A DNA stretch of 64,000 nucleotides from Rhodoglobus sp. GTDB lineage: Bacteria; Actinomycetota; Actinomycetes; Actinomycetales; Microbacteriaceae. Positions 27,289 through 34,920 of this stretch are shown piece after piece. Position 1 is the first letter of the stretch. Every line of letters starts with the position of its first letter. The position numbers were made by a program, and so were the translations under genes. The stretch is taken from positions 80,115-144,114 of the forward strand of contig JAODAV010000031.1 of the NCBI GenBank assembly GCA_025463605.1, read 5' to 3'. The notes under the pieces were generated by a model. The model saw nothing but the letters and a program-made list of their open reading frames with translations. It was not told the DNA's origin and did not search any database.

Positions 27289-29105
27289 TGCAGCGATTGC
27301 TTCCGCACCACGACGGCTCGCCCCTGTACGTCTCGGCCGATGCGCCAAGCCTCGGCGACGTGGTGAAGGTGCGCATGCGCATCCCGGAGTCATATCAGGC
27401 CGTCAGCGCCGTACGCACTCGGTCGAACCCCGACCACGAGCCGCGTTTCTCGCTCGCGAAACGTATCGGTGCTCGCGACGGCTGGGACTGGTGGGAGGCC
27501 GACATCGAGGTCGAGAACCCGGTTCACGGGTACCGGTTTCTCATCTCTCATGCCGACGGTTCCCACGCGTGGCTGAACGCCGCGGGGCTGTCGGTGATCG
27601 AGACGCTCGACGTGCACGACTTCAGGCTTGTGGCGCATCCAGCCCCGCCCGCCTGGGGGCGATCGACGGTGATGTACCAGATCTTCCCCGACCGCTTTGC
27701 GCGATCGTCTGCGGCGGATGCGCGCGGGCTGCCGTCGTGGGCGAAGCCGGCGAAGTGGAGCGACGAACCCATCCACGTGGGGCCGGACACACCGCGCCAG
27801 TTCTACGGCGGCGACCTCGCGGGAATCGTCGACCACCTCGACCATCTGGAACGACTCGGCGTGACGATGATCTACCTCACGCCCGTGTTCCCGGCGCGCT
27901 CCAACCACCGCTACGACGCGTACTCGTTCGATCGCGTCGACCCGCTGCTGGGTGGCGACGAGGCTCTCATCGCCCTCGTCGAAGCCGCGCACGCGAGGGG
28001 CTTCAGGGTGATCGGTGACCTCACGTCGAATCACTCCGGCGACGCGCACGAGTGGTTCACCACTGCGGTAGCGCACCCCGAGTCAGTCGAGCGTGGGTTC
28101 TACTACTGGCTGTCTGACTCCGACTACGTGTCATGGCTGGGGGTGCCGAGCCTCCCGAAGTTCAACTGGACTTCTGAGGAGCTCAGGCGGCGCGTCATCC
28201 AGGGCGCAGATTCGATCGTCGGCAAGTGGCTGGCCGAGCCTTACAACATGGACGGCTGGCGCATCGACGTCGCCAACATGACGGGCCGGTACCGCGAACA
28301 CGACCTCAACGGCGAGGTGCGCCGCACCATCCGCGCCACGATGATCGGTCTCGATCCCGACACCCTGCTCGTGGCGGAGTCGACGAACGACGCGAACGAG
28401 GACTTCCAGGGCGACGGATGGCACGGCTCCATGACCTACGCCGATTTCACCCGTCCGGTCTGGGGCTGGCTCTCCGACCACCGCCCGACCGACTGGTTCT
28501 TCGGGCTTCCGCATGAGACGGTTCCGGACTACACGGGGGTCGAGGTGCACGCAGCGCACGCGCGCTTCACGTCCGCCCTGCCCTGGCGCGTGCGGCTGCA
28601 CACGATGAACGCGCTCGACACCCACGACACGGCGCGATTCGCCAGCCACGCGTCGCCGGGCGCGATCCCGGTAGCGCTCGGCATGTCGATGACGCTTCCC
28701 GGCATCCCTGTCGTGTTCGCCGGCGATGAGCTCGGCCTCAAGGGCGAGGACGGCGAGCACTCCCGCACCCCGATGCCCTGGGATTCGATCGACGAGCATG
28801 AGCCGACCATCGCCCTGTACTCGGAACTCATCCACCTCCGCACCGGGCATGTGGCGCTGTCCGACGGCGGCATCCGCTGGCTGCACGTCGGCGACGACCT
28901 GCTCGTCTACATCCGCGAGCACGCGGACGAGTCCGTGCTCGTCGCGGCCGCCCGAGCCGACTTCGATGTCACCCTCGAGGATGCCTCCTTCGCGGGCATC
29001 CCGTCGCTGCTGTTCGGCGGTGCGCAAGCCGTCGGGCTCAGGTTCCGCGGCGGCGGCCCGTCGTTCACCGCGTGGTCGCTACCGGGCGTGAAGGTGCCGC
29101 AATAG
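27288..29105 (+). CDS. GH13 maltodextrin hydrolase (neopullulanase/cyclomaltodextrinase-like)
   Basis: 605 residues from the GTG at 27288. An N-terminal beta-sandwich region of about 115 residues resembles the CBM34-type domain of neopullulanases. The GH13 core follows with IYLTPVFPARSNHRYD, GDLTSNHSGDAHEWF, the nucleophile in DGWRIDVANMTGR, the acid/base in LLVAESTND, and NALDTHDTARF. No signal peptide: cytoplasmic breakdown of imported maltodextrins. A frame open from 26448 is a shadow of malG. This protein and the divergent GH13 enzyme give the locus two complementary hydrolases. Confidence 0.92.
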   Translation: MQRLLPHHDGSPLYVSADAPSLGDVVKVRMRIPESYQAVSAVRTRSNPDHEPRFSLAKRIGARDGWDWWEADIEVENPVHGYRFLISHADGSHAWLNAAGLSVIETLDVHDFRLVAHPAPPAWGRSTVMYQIFPDRFARSSAADARGLPSWAKPAKWSDEPIHVGPDTPRQFYGGDLAGIVDHLDHLERLGVTMIYLTPVFPARSNHRYDAYSFDRVDPLLGGDEALIALVEAAHARGFRVIGDLTSNHSGDAHEWFTTAVAHPESVERGFYYWLSDSDYVSWLGVPSLPKFNWTSEELRRRVIQGADSIVGKWLAEPYNMDGWRIDVANMTGRYREHDLNGEVRRTIRATMIGLDPDTLLVAESTNDANEDFQGDGWHGSMTYADFTRPVWGWLSDHRPTDWFFGLPHETVPDYTGVEVHAAHARFTSALPWRVRLHTMNALDTHDTARFASHASPGAIPVALGMSMTLPGIPVVFAGDELGLKGEDGEHSRTPMPWDSIDEHEPTIALYSELIHLRTGHVALSDGGIRWLHVGDDLLVYIREHADESVLVAAARADFDVTLEDASFAGIPSLLFGGAQAVGLRFRGGGPSFTAWSLPGVKVPQ

Positions 29106-29163
29106 CAGCGGTCCACGGATGCTAGTCTCTTACGGTGCCAAAACGGATTTCTTCGTTTTGTGC

Positions 29164-29235
<72 letters not shown>

Positions 29236-29266
29236 CGGTATACGCTCGTCGAGACGGATGCCGCGT

Positions 29267-29340
29267 GGCTGGGTAGCTCAGTTGGTGAGAGCGCACGACT
29301 CATAATCGTGAGGTCGCGGGTTCGAATCCCGCCCCAGCTA
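29267..29340 (+). tRNA. tRNA-Met (CAT)
   Basis: Acceptor arms ggctggg (29267-29273) and cccagct (29333-29339) pair, with one G-U pair at position 1-72. The anticodon stem cacga/tcgtg frames ctcataa with CAT at 29301-29303. The paired first position and G-U end favour an elongator tRNA. Its 3' end resembles sequence at 31030-31066, beside an integrase relic. Confidence 0.95.
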
Positions 29341-29343
29341 CCG
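29332..29343. other. Candidate attachment-site core in the tRNA-Met 3' end
   Basis: CCCCAGCTACCG at 29332-29343 recurs exactly at 31055-31066. Between and beside the copies lie a transposase remnant, a truncated ThiF gene and an integrase relic, as expected for a decayed element integrated at a tRNA gene. Confidence 0.45.
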
Positions 29344-29490
29344 AGGCCCTTTCAGCCAATAGGGCCAAAGCTTTCATTAAATTGCTGTGTCACGGGTGGC
29401 ATTGGTTCAATAGCGGATCCGACCTTCGAATTTGGACAGTGGATCACTCCGCGGAAGCTGTCGAGGTTCCCCGGTCCGCCGTTAACGCGA

Positions 29491-29517
29491 GCTAGCCTGC
29501 CTCTTGGGCAGGCTAGC
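29491..29517. terminator. Perfect hairpin downstream of tRNA-Met
   Basis: Eleven-base arms gctagcctgcc and ggcaggctagc around a 5-nt loop. It could terminate the tRNA transcript or the leftward transposase remnant; no T tract follows on the plus strand. The surrounding 29341-29565 holds no other recognisable feature. Confidence 0.5.
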
Positions 29518-29565
29518 GCCTTCGATGTTCGAAGGGTTGAAGTATCGAGGTGTGCTGTGTCGCCC

Positions 29566-29964
29566 TTATGGGGCAGCGAGCGGGATTGTCAGTAACTCGT
29601 TCTGGCGCAACAGGGCGTCGCCGTGCTCGTTCTTTCGTCGGCGGGTGCGAATCCGTTCCCCGATGGAACGTTCGGCTTCATTCACGAAGAACGTGATGAT
29701 GCGGCGGATGTTCGTCGAGACGGCAGCCAGGGTTGCTGCGAGGTAGTGGAAAGCAAATCCGCGACCAGAACGCTTCTTGGAGTTCCCTATGTCTTCGGCG
29801 CTCGCGAGCTTGAGCAGGTTGTTAGATGCTTCGACAAGGGAGCGCATCCCGTAGTAGTCGGCCCAAGTCTGGGATTGACCCGGAAACTTCTGCAGACTCT
29901 TAATCGGCTGTGGCTGCTTGCGCGAGGTTGCTCCCCCTTTGCCTTCAGGGATGAGTAACGGCAC
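29566..29964 (-). pseudogene. C-terminal remnant of a transposase-like protein
   Basis: The frame gives 132 residues, of which about 105 look like the end of a larger transposase: WADYYGMRSLVEASNNLLKL followed by a basic FAFHYLAATLAAVSTNIRRI and an Arg-rich tail. The catalytic DDE region is absent, so this is a fragment. The base composition is lower in GC than that of the flanks. The upstream end falls at the point where the truncated ThiF frame begins, suggesting an insertion or deletion joined the two. I cannot assign an IS family with confidence. Confidence 0.5.
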
Positions 29965-30012
29965 TGTGATGGTCTTACTCGCCTTGGCGGCCGCCGAACA
30001 TCACTGCCTCTT

Positions 30013-30822
30013 ATGGGAATGCTGGCTGTCGAATGGTTGTCCCGGCTCGGAGTCGGGGAGTTGGTAGTCGTCGATCCTGACCGAGTTGAACCAACCAACC
30101 TCACGCGCCTTCCGGGCGCACGAAGCCTAGACGCGATGTCAATACTGACTAACGCTGACTTTCCCGAATGGATGCGTACGCTCGGCCGTAAGCTGTCCAC
30201 CCACAAGGTCAACGTAGCAAAGCGAATCGCGCGACAAGCCGGGCAGGGCACAAAGGTCAGCGCGCACGCAGTTGATGCCCGCGACCAAGGAGCCGCAGAG
30301 GCACTGGCATCATGCGACTACATCGTGCTTGCAGCCGACTCTGCAGTTGCCCGCCACCTGGCCAACATCATCAGCCATCAGTACCTGATCCCGATGATCC
30401 AGGTGGGTGTGAAAGTCCCGGTCGACGACGCTGGCAAGGTCGGAAGCGTATTCGCGGTGTGGCGTCCAGTCACTCCCGACAGCGGATGCCTCCGATGCGC
30501 TGAGCTGATCGACCGCTCCAAGCTCGCCGTAGAGGCCGATCCCAATGAGCAGCAGAGACGTGCCGCCGACTACGGCACTGGTCAGCCCGCACCCAGTGTC
30601 ATAAGCCTCAATGCCATCGCCGTAAGCCACGCGATTACCAGGGTCCTCTTCGCCTTGACCGGACTCAATGAAGACCTTGGCCCGTCTCACGTTCGTGTCT
30701 ACCCACGTCAGCAAGTCCAGCGTGCGGTATCTCCGCGAAAAGATCCTGCCTGCCCCGTCTGCGGAGACCGAGGACTGATCGCGCTGGGTGATCTGGTGCC
30801 GCTGCCCCTTCCGAGGCCATAA
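30013..30822 (+). pseudogene. ThiF/E1-like adenylyltransferase lacking its N-terminus
   Basis: 269 residues starting inside the E1-like Rossmann fold. The expected glycine-rich GxGGxG loop that binds ATP should precede EWLSRLGVGELVVVDPDRV, but the frame upstream (open from 29959) reads unrelated residues. The rest is intact: VEPTNLTRL, DYIVLAADSAVARHLAN, GCLRCAEL and a terminal CPVCG that would pair with it to bind zinc. E1-like proteins of this kind activate ubiquitin-like proteins or small peptides. Without the loop it should not adenylate, so I call it a truncated relic. No E2, JAB or ubiquitin-like gene is nearby. Confidence 0.65.
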
Positions 30823-30997
30823 GGGCGATCGTGGCCACTGCTCTGGCTCGATCTCCGCGAATGTCATGGAAAGAATTCACGCTTAGCTTGGAATTGGTAG
30901 ATTCGGCCCGCAGAGAGCGCCCAGTGTTTGTAGGGGTTATAGAGGCATTTCGGTATTTAATGAAAGACCTACCGATAAGAAAGACCCAAGCAATTCG

Positions 30998-31024
30998 AAG
31001 ACCCCGTGTAACTCGCGGGGTCTT
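30998..31024. terminator. Terminator-like hairpin between ThiF relic and integrase relic
   Basis: Nine-base arms aagaccccg and cggggtctt, with tcttg after the plus-strand side. It lies 175 bp after the ThiF frame. The rest of 30823-31029 has no gene I can support. Confidence 0.55.
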
Positions 31025-31029
31025 TCTTG

Positions 31030-31066
31030 TCGGTGGCTGGGGCGGATTGAGAACCCCCAGCTACCG
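31030..31066. other. tRNA 3'-end-like sequence, possible relic attachment site
   Basis: On the minus strand, 31058-31030 reads GGGTTC, then tcAATCC, then GCCCCAGCCACCGA, close to the tRNA-Met T arm and 3' end. On the plus strand 31055-31066 is an exact CCCCAGCTACCG. The two halves form an 11-of-12 bp inverted repeat. It adjoins the integrase relic, as attachment sites usually do. Confidence 0.45.
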
Positions 31067-31099
31067 TAAGACTGCCCGGAATCGCTGGGATTCCCTGGG

Positions 31100-31425
31100 T
31101 TCTTCTTGTCTCAGGTGACTTTCCCCCACGTAAACCCCTCAATTGTCTGAGCGCCCATCTCATCCGTTGCACGGCTTTCGGGTTCGCTCCACTGCTGATG
31201 GCGAGGCTGGCTGCGGTCTGTCGCAGGGTCGTGGGGAGTGACGAAGGGGAAGGTTGTGTCTTCCTCCTGGCACTTGCGCACGGCTCGAACGAACCAGCCG
31301 GTGTCGCTGGAGGTTCGAGGGAAGTATCCCGTCCCGTTGCCGAAAACCAGTTGGTTGCGATGCTTGCCCTCGCATGCGCGCGAGCGGCTCGGACAAGAAC
31401 TTGGGACGGTGATCGTCTCTCGGCT
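31100..31425 (-). pseudogene. Frameshifted tyrosine recombinase (integrase) C-terminal fragment
   Basis: Reading the minus strand across frames restores integrase sequence: ETITVP, then KFLSEPLARM in another frame, then CEGKHRNQLVF, DTGWFVRAVRKCQ and FPFVTPHD, then after a further shift LRQTAASLAISSGANPKAVQRM. The usual HDLRHTAASL box is split by a frameshift and has Gln for the second His. The N-terminal half and the terminal tyrosine region are gone. This matches the actinobacterial integrases that insert at tRNA genes, and must be inactive. Confidence 0.7.
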
Positions 31426-31433
31426 AGTGCCGG

Positions 31434-31473
31434 AGTCTTCCCCGGCCCGCAGGGGTGCGGGCCGGGGAAGACT
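31434..31473 (-). terminator. 18-bp perfect hairpin ending the importer operon
   Basis: Arms agtcttccccggcccgca and tgcgggccggggaagact with a gggg loop, starting 7 bp past the stop of the substrate-binding gene on the minus strand. Very stable, though without a clear T tract. Confidence 0.75.
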
Positions 31474-31479
31474 AATCAA

Positions 31480-32529
31480 TCAGTTGGCGCCCAGCAGTGC
31501 ATACGCGTCGTCGAGCACCGTGGTGTCCACGATGTCCTTCACGGGTGGCAGCCCCGTGACCCCGACCTTGGCAAGGCCCTCATACACTGCATCGAAGTCC
31601 TTGGGATCGAACCGGAAGAGGTTGTCCCGGTCGTTCATATAGGAAAGCTCGGCTGCAGCCGACTTCGTCTGAGCGTCGAGATTGAGGCCGAGGTCCACTC
31701 CGTACACGTCGACGGCGAGCTGCGCTCCCAACTCGGGATCATCCAGCTGGTCCTGCCATCCCCGGATGGTTGCCGCCATGAAGTTCACGACCTGAGCCCG
31801 GTTGCTCTCAAGGTACTCCCGCGACACGACAACGACGTTGGAGAGCTGGTGGTAGTCGAGATCGCTGAAGGGGGTGAAGAAGTAGTCCTTACCCTCCTTC
31901 ATCCCTTGCTCCTCGAGCACCAAGGGGCCAGCAGTAGCGATGGTGAGCAGCGCGTCGCCCGCGCCCGCCAGCAGCGGCCCCACGTCCACACCGCCGACTA
32001 CGAACTCGTAGTCAGTCACATCGTTGAGTGCCATCAAGGCATCAACATTCGGCCGGTTGGGCGCACCGGCGATGATGCTTGCACCGTCCAGGTCGTTGGC
32101 ATCAAGGATGGGATTCGCCGCGAGTGAGAGCAAACCATTGGGCGACTTTGCGAATCGCACTCCGATGATCACGAGATCCGGAGTGTCCGCAAGGTAGCTG
32201 AACAGCCTGATGGTGTTGTTCTCATAGCCGATCGTCGCTTCGCCTGATGCAATCGTGACCTCCGGCGCAGGAGCGTTCGGCCCGCCCTGAAGGAAGTCAG
32301 GCGCGATCCCGGCCTCGGCATAGTAGCCGCCGTCGTCGGCGATCCAGTTGCCGGCGTAGGTGATGTCCTTGAGGTAACTCAAGGCGACGGTCACCGGCTC
32401 GATCGGCACCGGTGATTCTTCCGCGGCAGGCGCCACCGGTTGAGGTGAAGCGCACCCGGAGACCAGAAGGGCGGTTAGCGTGATTACTCCGGACAGGGCG
32501 AGAATCTTTTTGCGTTGGTGGTGCTTCAT
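31480..32529 (-). CDS. ABC transporter substrate-binding lipoprotein (NMT1/SsuA-like)
   Basis: 349 residues with a lipoprotein signal ending LLVSGC (Cys26). The mature domain resembles the NMT1/THI5-like and SsuA group: PVTVALSYLKDITYAGNWIAD, then GYYAEAGIAPDF, ASGEATIGYEN and GVDVGPLLAGAGDALLT. Members bind sulfonates, sulfate esters, nitrate, riboflavin or pyrimidine precursors. It is the last gene of the minus-strand operon that starts with a sulfatase, which recalls the ats (arylsulfate ester) uptake systems. The ligand is unknown; the linked nucleoside hydrolase and deaminase suggest a sulfated nucleoside. A hairpin follows the stop. Confidence 0.85.
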   Translation of the reverse strand: MKHHQRKKILALSGVITLTALLVSGCASPQPVAPAAEESPVPIEPVTVALSYLKDITYAGNWIADDGGYYAEAGIAPDFLQGGPNAPAPEVTIASGEATIGYENNTIRLFSYLADTPDLVIIGVRFAKSPNGLLSLAANPILDANDLDGASIIAGAPNRPNVDALMALNDVTDYEFVVGGVDVGPLLAGAGDALLTIATAGPLVLEEQGMKEGKDYFFTPFSDLDYHQLSNVVVVSREYLESNRAQVVNFMAATIRGWQDQLDDPELGAQLAVDVYGVDLGLNLDAQTKSAAAELSYMNDRDNLFRFDPKDFDAVYEGLAKVGVTGLPPVKDIVDTTVLDDAYALLGAN

Positions 32530-32584
32530 GGCTTCTCCAAATGGTTAGGTCGTGCTGTGGCGGGTCTGGTAGACCCCGATCCTG

Positions 32585-33331
32585 TTAGCGCCATCGGGCG
32601 ATAACACGCTTTTCAAACTGTCCGGCGAGGAGGTAGGCAACGATCGAGAGAACAATCGCGATGAGGGCTGCCGCCCACAGCGTTTTCATGTCCAGCTCGC
32701 CGAGAGCCACTGACAGCACGTACGCGAGTCCGGGTCGCCCCATGAGAAACTCGGCAACGAGAGCGCCGGCTATTGACGTCGAAGCGGAAATTCGTATCGA
32801 CGTGGCGAGCATGACGAGGGATGCCGGCACCGCGAGTAGGCGGTAACGATCCAGCCGTGATGCCCCGGCCATCGAGAAGAGATCGTCGCCGTTGGCCGGA
32901 ACGTCGGCGAATCCGGTGCTGACGAGAACAAAGGTGGGGAAGAAGCAGACGATGGTGCAAATGATCCACGCCGTCTGATCCGAGTAGCCGAAGACCCTAG
33001 CCAGAACAGGTACGAGTGCAACGAAGGGCACAGATCTCACCACGAGCGCCAACGGCGTTACCACCCCACCGAGTCCGGGCAGGAGCCATGTGACAGAGGA
33101 AGCGACGTAGCCGAGGCCGACCCCGAGCACGAACCCGATGGCCGCCGTTCGAACCGTCGACAGGAGAGGGGCGACGTACGTGAGGGGGTCGCGAGCGATC
33201 TCCTGGCCAATGACTACGGGGCCGGGGATCAGGAACTGGCTGACATTGAAGACGGTCACGATCAGTTGCCAGAGCACCAGGACCGCGATCACGGCCCACC
33301 AGCGGCTAAAGAAGGTGCGGGCGAGATTCAT
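32585..33331 (-). CDS. ABC transporter permease (SsuC/TauC type), second subunit
   Basis: 248 residues from the ATG at 33331, with about six hydrophobic segments. The permease core includes LSTVRTAAIGFVLGVGLGYV and the EAA-like FSMAGASRLDRYRLLAVPAS. The family is that of sulfonate, taurine, nitrate and riboflavin importers. Its ATG overlaps the stop of the partner permease by four bases. The longer frame upstream to 34135 is a shadow. Having two different permease genes suggests a heterodimeric channel, unlike the single SsuC. Confidence 0.87.
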   Translation of the reverse strand: MNLARTFFSRWWAVIAVLVLWQLIVTVFNVSQFLIPGPVVIGQEIARDPLTYVAPLLSTVRTAAIGFVLGVGLGYVASSVTWLLPGLGGVVTPLALVVRSVPFVALVPVLARVFGYSDQTAWIICTIVCFFPTFVLVSTGFADVPANGDDLFSMAGASRLDRYRLLAVPASLVMLATSIRISASTSIAGALVAEFLMGRPGLAYVLSVALGELDMKTLWAAALIAIVLSIVAYLLAGQFEKRVIARWR

Positions 33332-34074
33332 GCGAACCGCCTTGCTGCAGCACGCTGCAAGATAGTGAAAAAGCCGAAGCCGACCATGGCGAGCACCGTG
33401 GCGAGCAACGCGGATGCCCAAAGGAGTGGGATGTCGTAAGCCTGTGACGAACTGAGGATGAGGAGTCCCACGCCCCGGGGGGCGCCGAACCACTCTCCGA
33501 GGACCGCCCCCAGCACCGCACCTGGCGCGGCAAGGCGGAGAGCGTCCGCTAATCCTGGTACGGCTGCGGGGAGTTCGAGCATCAGCAGGCGGTTGCTGCG
33601 CCGGCTGCCCAGTACTGTAAACAGATCGTGATGGGCCGTCAGTGCTGCATCGAAGGCTCTGGTGGCCGCCGCGTACGACGGGAAGAAGGCGGCGATTGAT
33701 GCGACGGCTATTGGCGCGTTGTCGCGGCCCAGTAGAACGATGAGCACCGGTGCGATGCCGATCTGCGGGATCGCGTGAATGGCTGCAGCGAACCTGTCGA
33801 GACCAGGCCTCGTCGCGGTTATTGCCTGGCGCATCGCAGCGATCAGTATTCCGATTCCGCCCCCGATAGTCAGGCCAAGTACAGCCGAGGTGCCCGTGGC
33901 ACCGATGGCGGAGCTGAATAGGCGCTGTCGGTCCGGTGAGAACAGCACACCAAATACCGTCGATAGGGGCGGGAATGTAGGCCCGAAGACCTGGAGGCGA
34001 CCGATGAGCTCCCAGGCGACGCAGAGGGCTACCATTCCGAGAGCCATCTGCAGCGTACGTGTGGGCCGCTTCAC
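33328..34074 (-). CDS. ABC transporter permease (SsuC/TauC type), first subunit
   Basis: 248 residues, the same length as its partner but clearly different in sequence. Six predicted helices and the segments TSAVLGLTIGGGIGILIAAM, IHAIPQIGIAPVLIVLLGRD and the loop FTVLGSRRSNRLLMLELPAA mark the family. The start overlaps the stop of the ATPase gene by four bases and the stop overlaps the next ATG by four, so ATPase and both permeases are translated as one coupled set. Confidence 0.87.
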   Translation of the reverse strand: MKRPTRTLQMALGMVALCVAWELIGRLQVFGPTFPPLSTVFGVLFSPDRQRLFSSAIGATGTSAVLGLTIGGGIGILIAAMRQAITATRPGLDRFAAAIHAIPQIGIAPVLIVLLGRDNAPIAVASIAAFFPSYAAATRAFDAALTAHHDLFTVLGSRRSNRLLMLELPAAVPGLADALRLAAPGAVLGAVLGEWFGAPRGVGLLILSSSQAYDIPLLWASALLATVLAMVGFGFFTILQRAAARRFA

Positions 34075-34889
34075 GACTCATCCGAGGGTTCGGAGTGATC
34101 CAGCAGGCGGATGAGTTCGGTGGCAAGTTCACCAAACCGCGCGCTTCCCAGTGTCTCGGCAGTGCGCGGCCGAGGGAGATCGACCATCACTTCTGTCTCG
34201 ATCCTTCCCGGGTTTGTCGCCATCACAATGATCCGATCGGCGAGCAGCAGGGCTTCGTCGACGGAGTGGGTCACCATAACGGTGGTGACGCCGGTTTCCG
34301 CCCAAATGCGAGCGAGTTCAAAGTTCAGGCGCCGCCTCGTGATTTCGTCTAGGGCGCCGAAGGGCTCATCGAGCAGCAGCAGGTCGGGCGCCAGAGCAAG
34401 CGAGCGAGCAATGGCGACTCGCTGCCGCATACCCCCGCTCAATTGCTTCGGACGTGCACTCTCGAAGCCCGCGAGTCCGACCAGCGCCACGAGCTCTGAC
34501 ACCCGTGCCCGGTCGATCGGCCGACGCGCCAGTCGAAACGGAATGGCGATGTTCTCGCTGACCGTGGCCCACGGGAGCAGGGCATGCTCCTGGAATGCGA
34601 ATCCCAAGCGGTGATCCGAGATCAGTTGTTCGGGCGATGATCCCTCGACCAATGCGGTGCCGGACGTAGGTTTCTCGAGCCCGGAGATGATTCGTAGCAG
34701 CGTGCTCTTGCCACATCCGGACGGTCCGAGGAGTGCCACGAATTCGCCGCGCTCGATTGTTGCCGTAACTCCGGTGAGCGCCGTGACGACGCGTCGGCGA
34801 CCCAGATTGAACTCCTTGCCGATGTTGGCCAGGCTGATCGCCGGCTGATCGAGGGTTGCAGCTACCTGGATTGGATGAGAGTTTGTCAT
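34071..34889 (-). CDS. ABC transporter ATPase (SsuB/TauB type)
   Basis: 272 residues from the ATG at 34889. All motifs are present: Walker A GPSGCGKST near residue 55, Q-loop FAFQEHALLPW, signature LSGGMRQR, Walker B DLLLLDEPFGALD and the switch histidine in VMVTHSVDEALLL. It energises import through the two permeases. The gene starts 31 bp after the sulfatase stop, within the same operon. Confidence 0.93.
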   Translation of the reverse strand: MTNSHPIQVAATLDQPAISLANIGKEFNLGRRRVVTALTGVTATIERGEFVALLGPSGCGKSTLLRIISGLEKPTSGTALVEGSSPEQLISDHRLGFAFQEHALLPWATVSENIAIPFRLARRPIDRARVSELVALVGLAGFESARPKQLSGGMRQRVAIARSLALAPDLLLLDEPFGALDEITRRRLNFELARIWAETGVTTVMVTHSVDEALLLADRIIVMATNPGRIETEVMVDLPRPRTAETLGSARFGELATELIRLLDHSEPSDES

Positions 34890-34920
34890 GAGTCCTCGTT
34901 GACGGTGGCGGGCGCGGACA

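Noticed and set aside
30013..30822. Calling the ThiF protein part of an active ubiquitin-like or defence operon
   Set aside because: The ATP-binding loop is absent and no E2, JAB peptidase, ubiquitin-like or CD-NTase gene is nearby.
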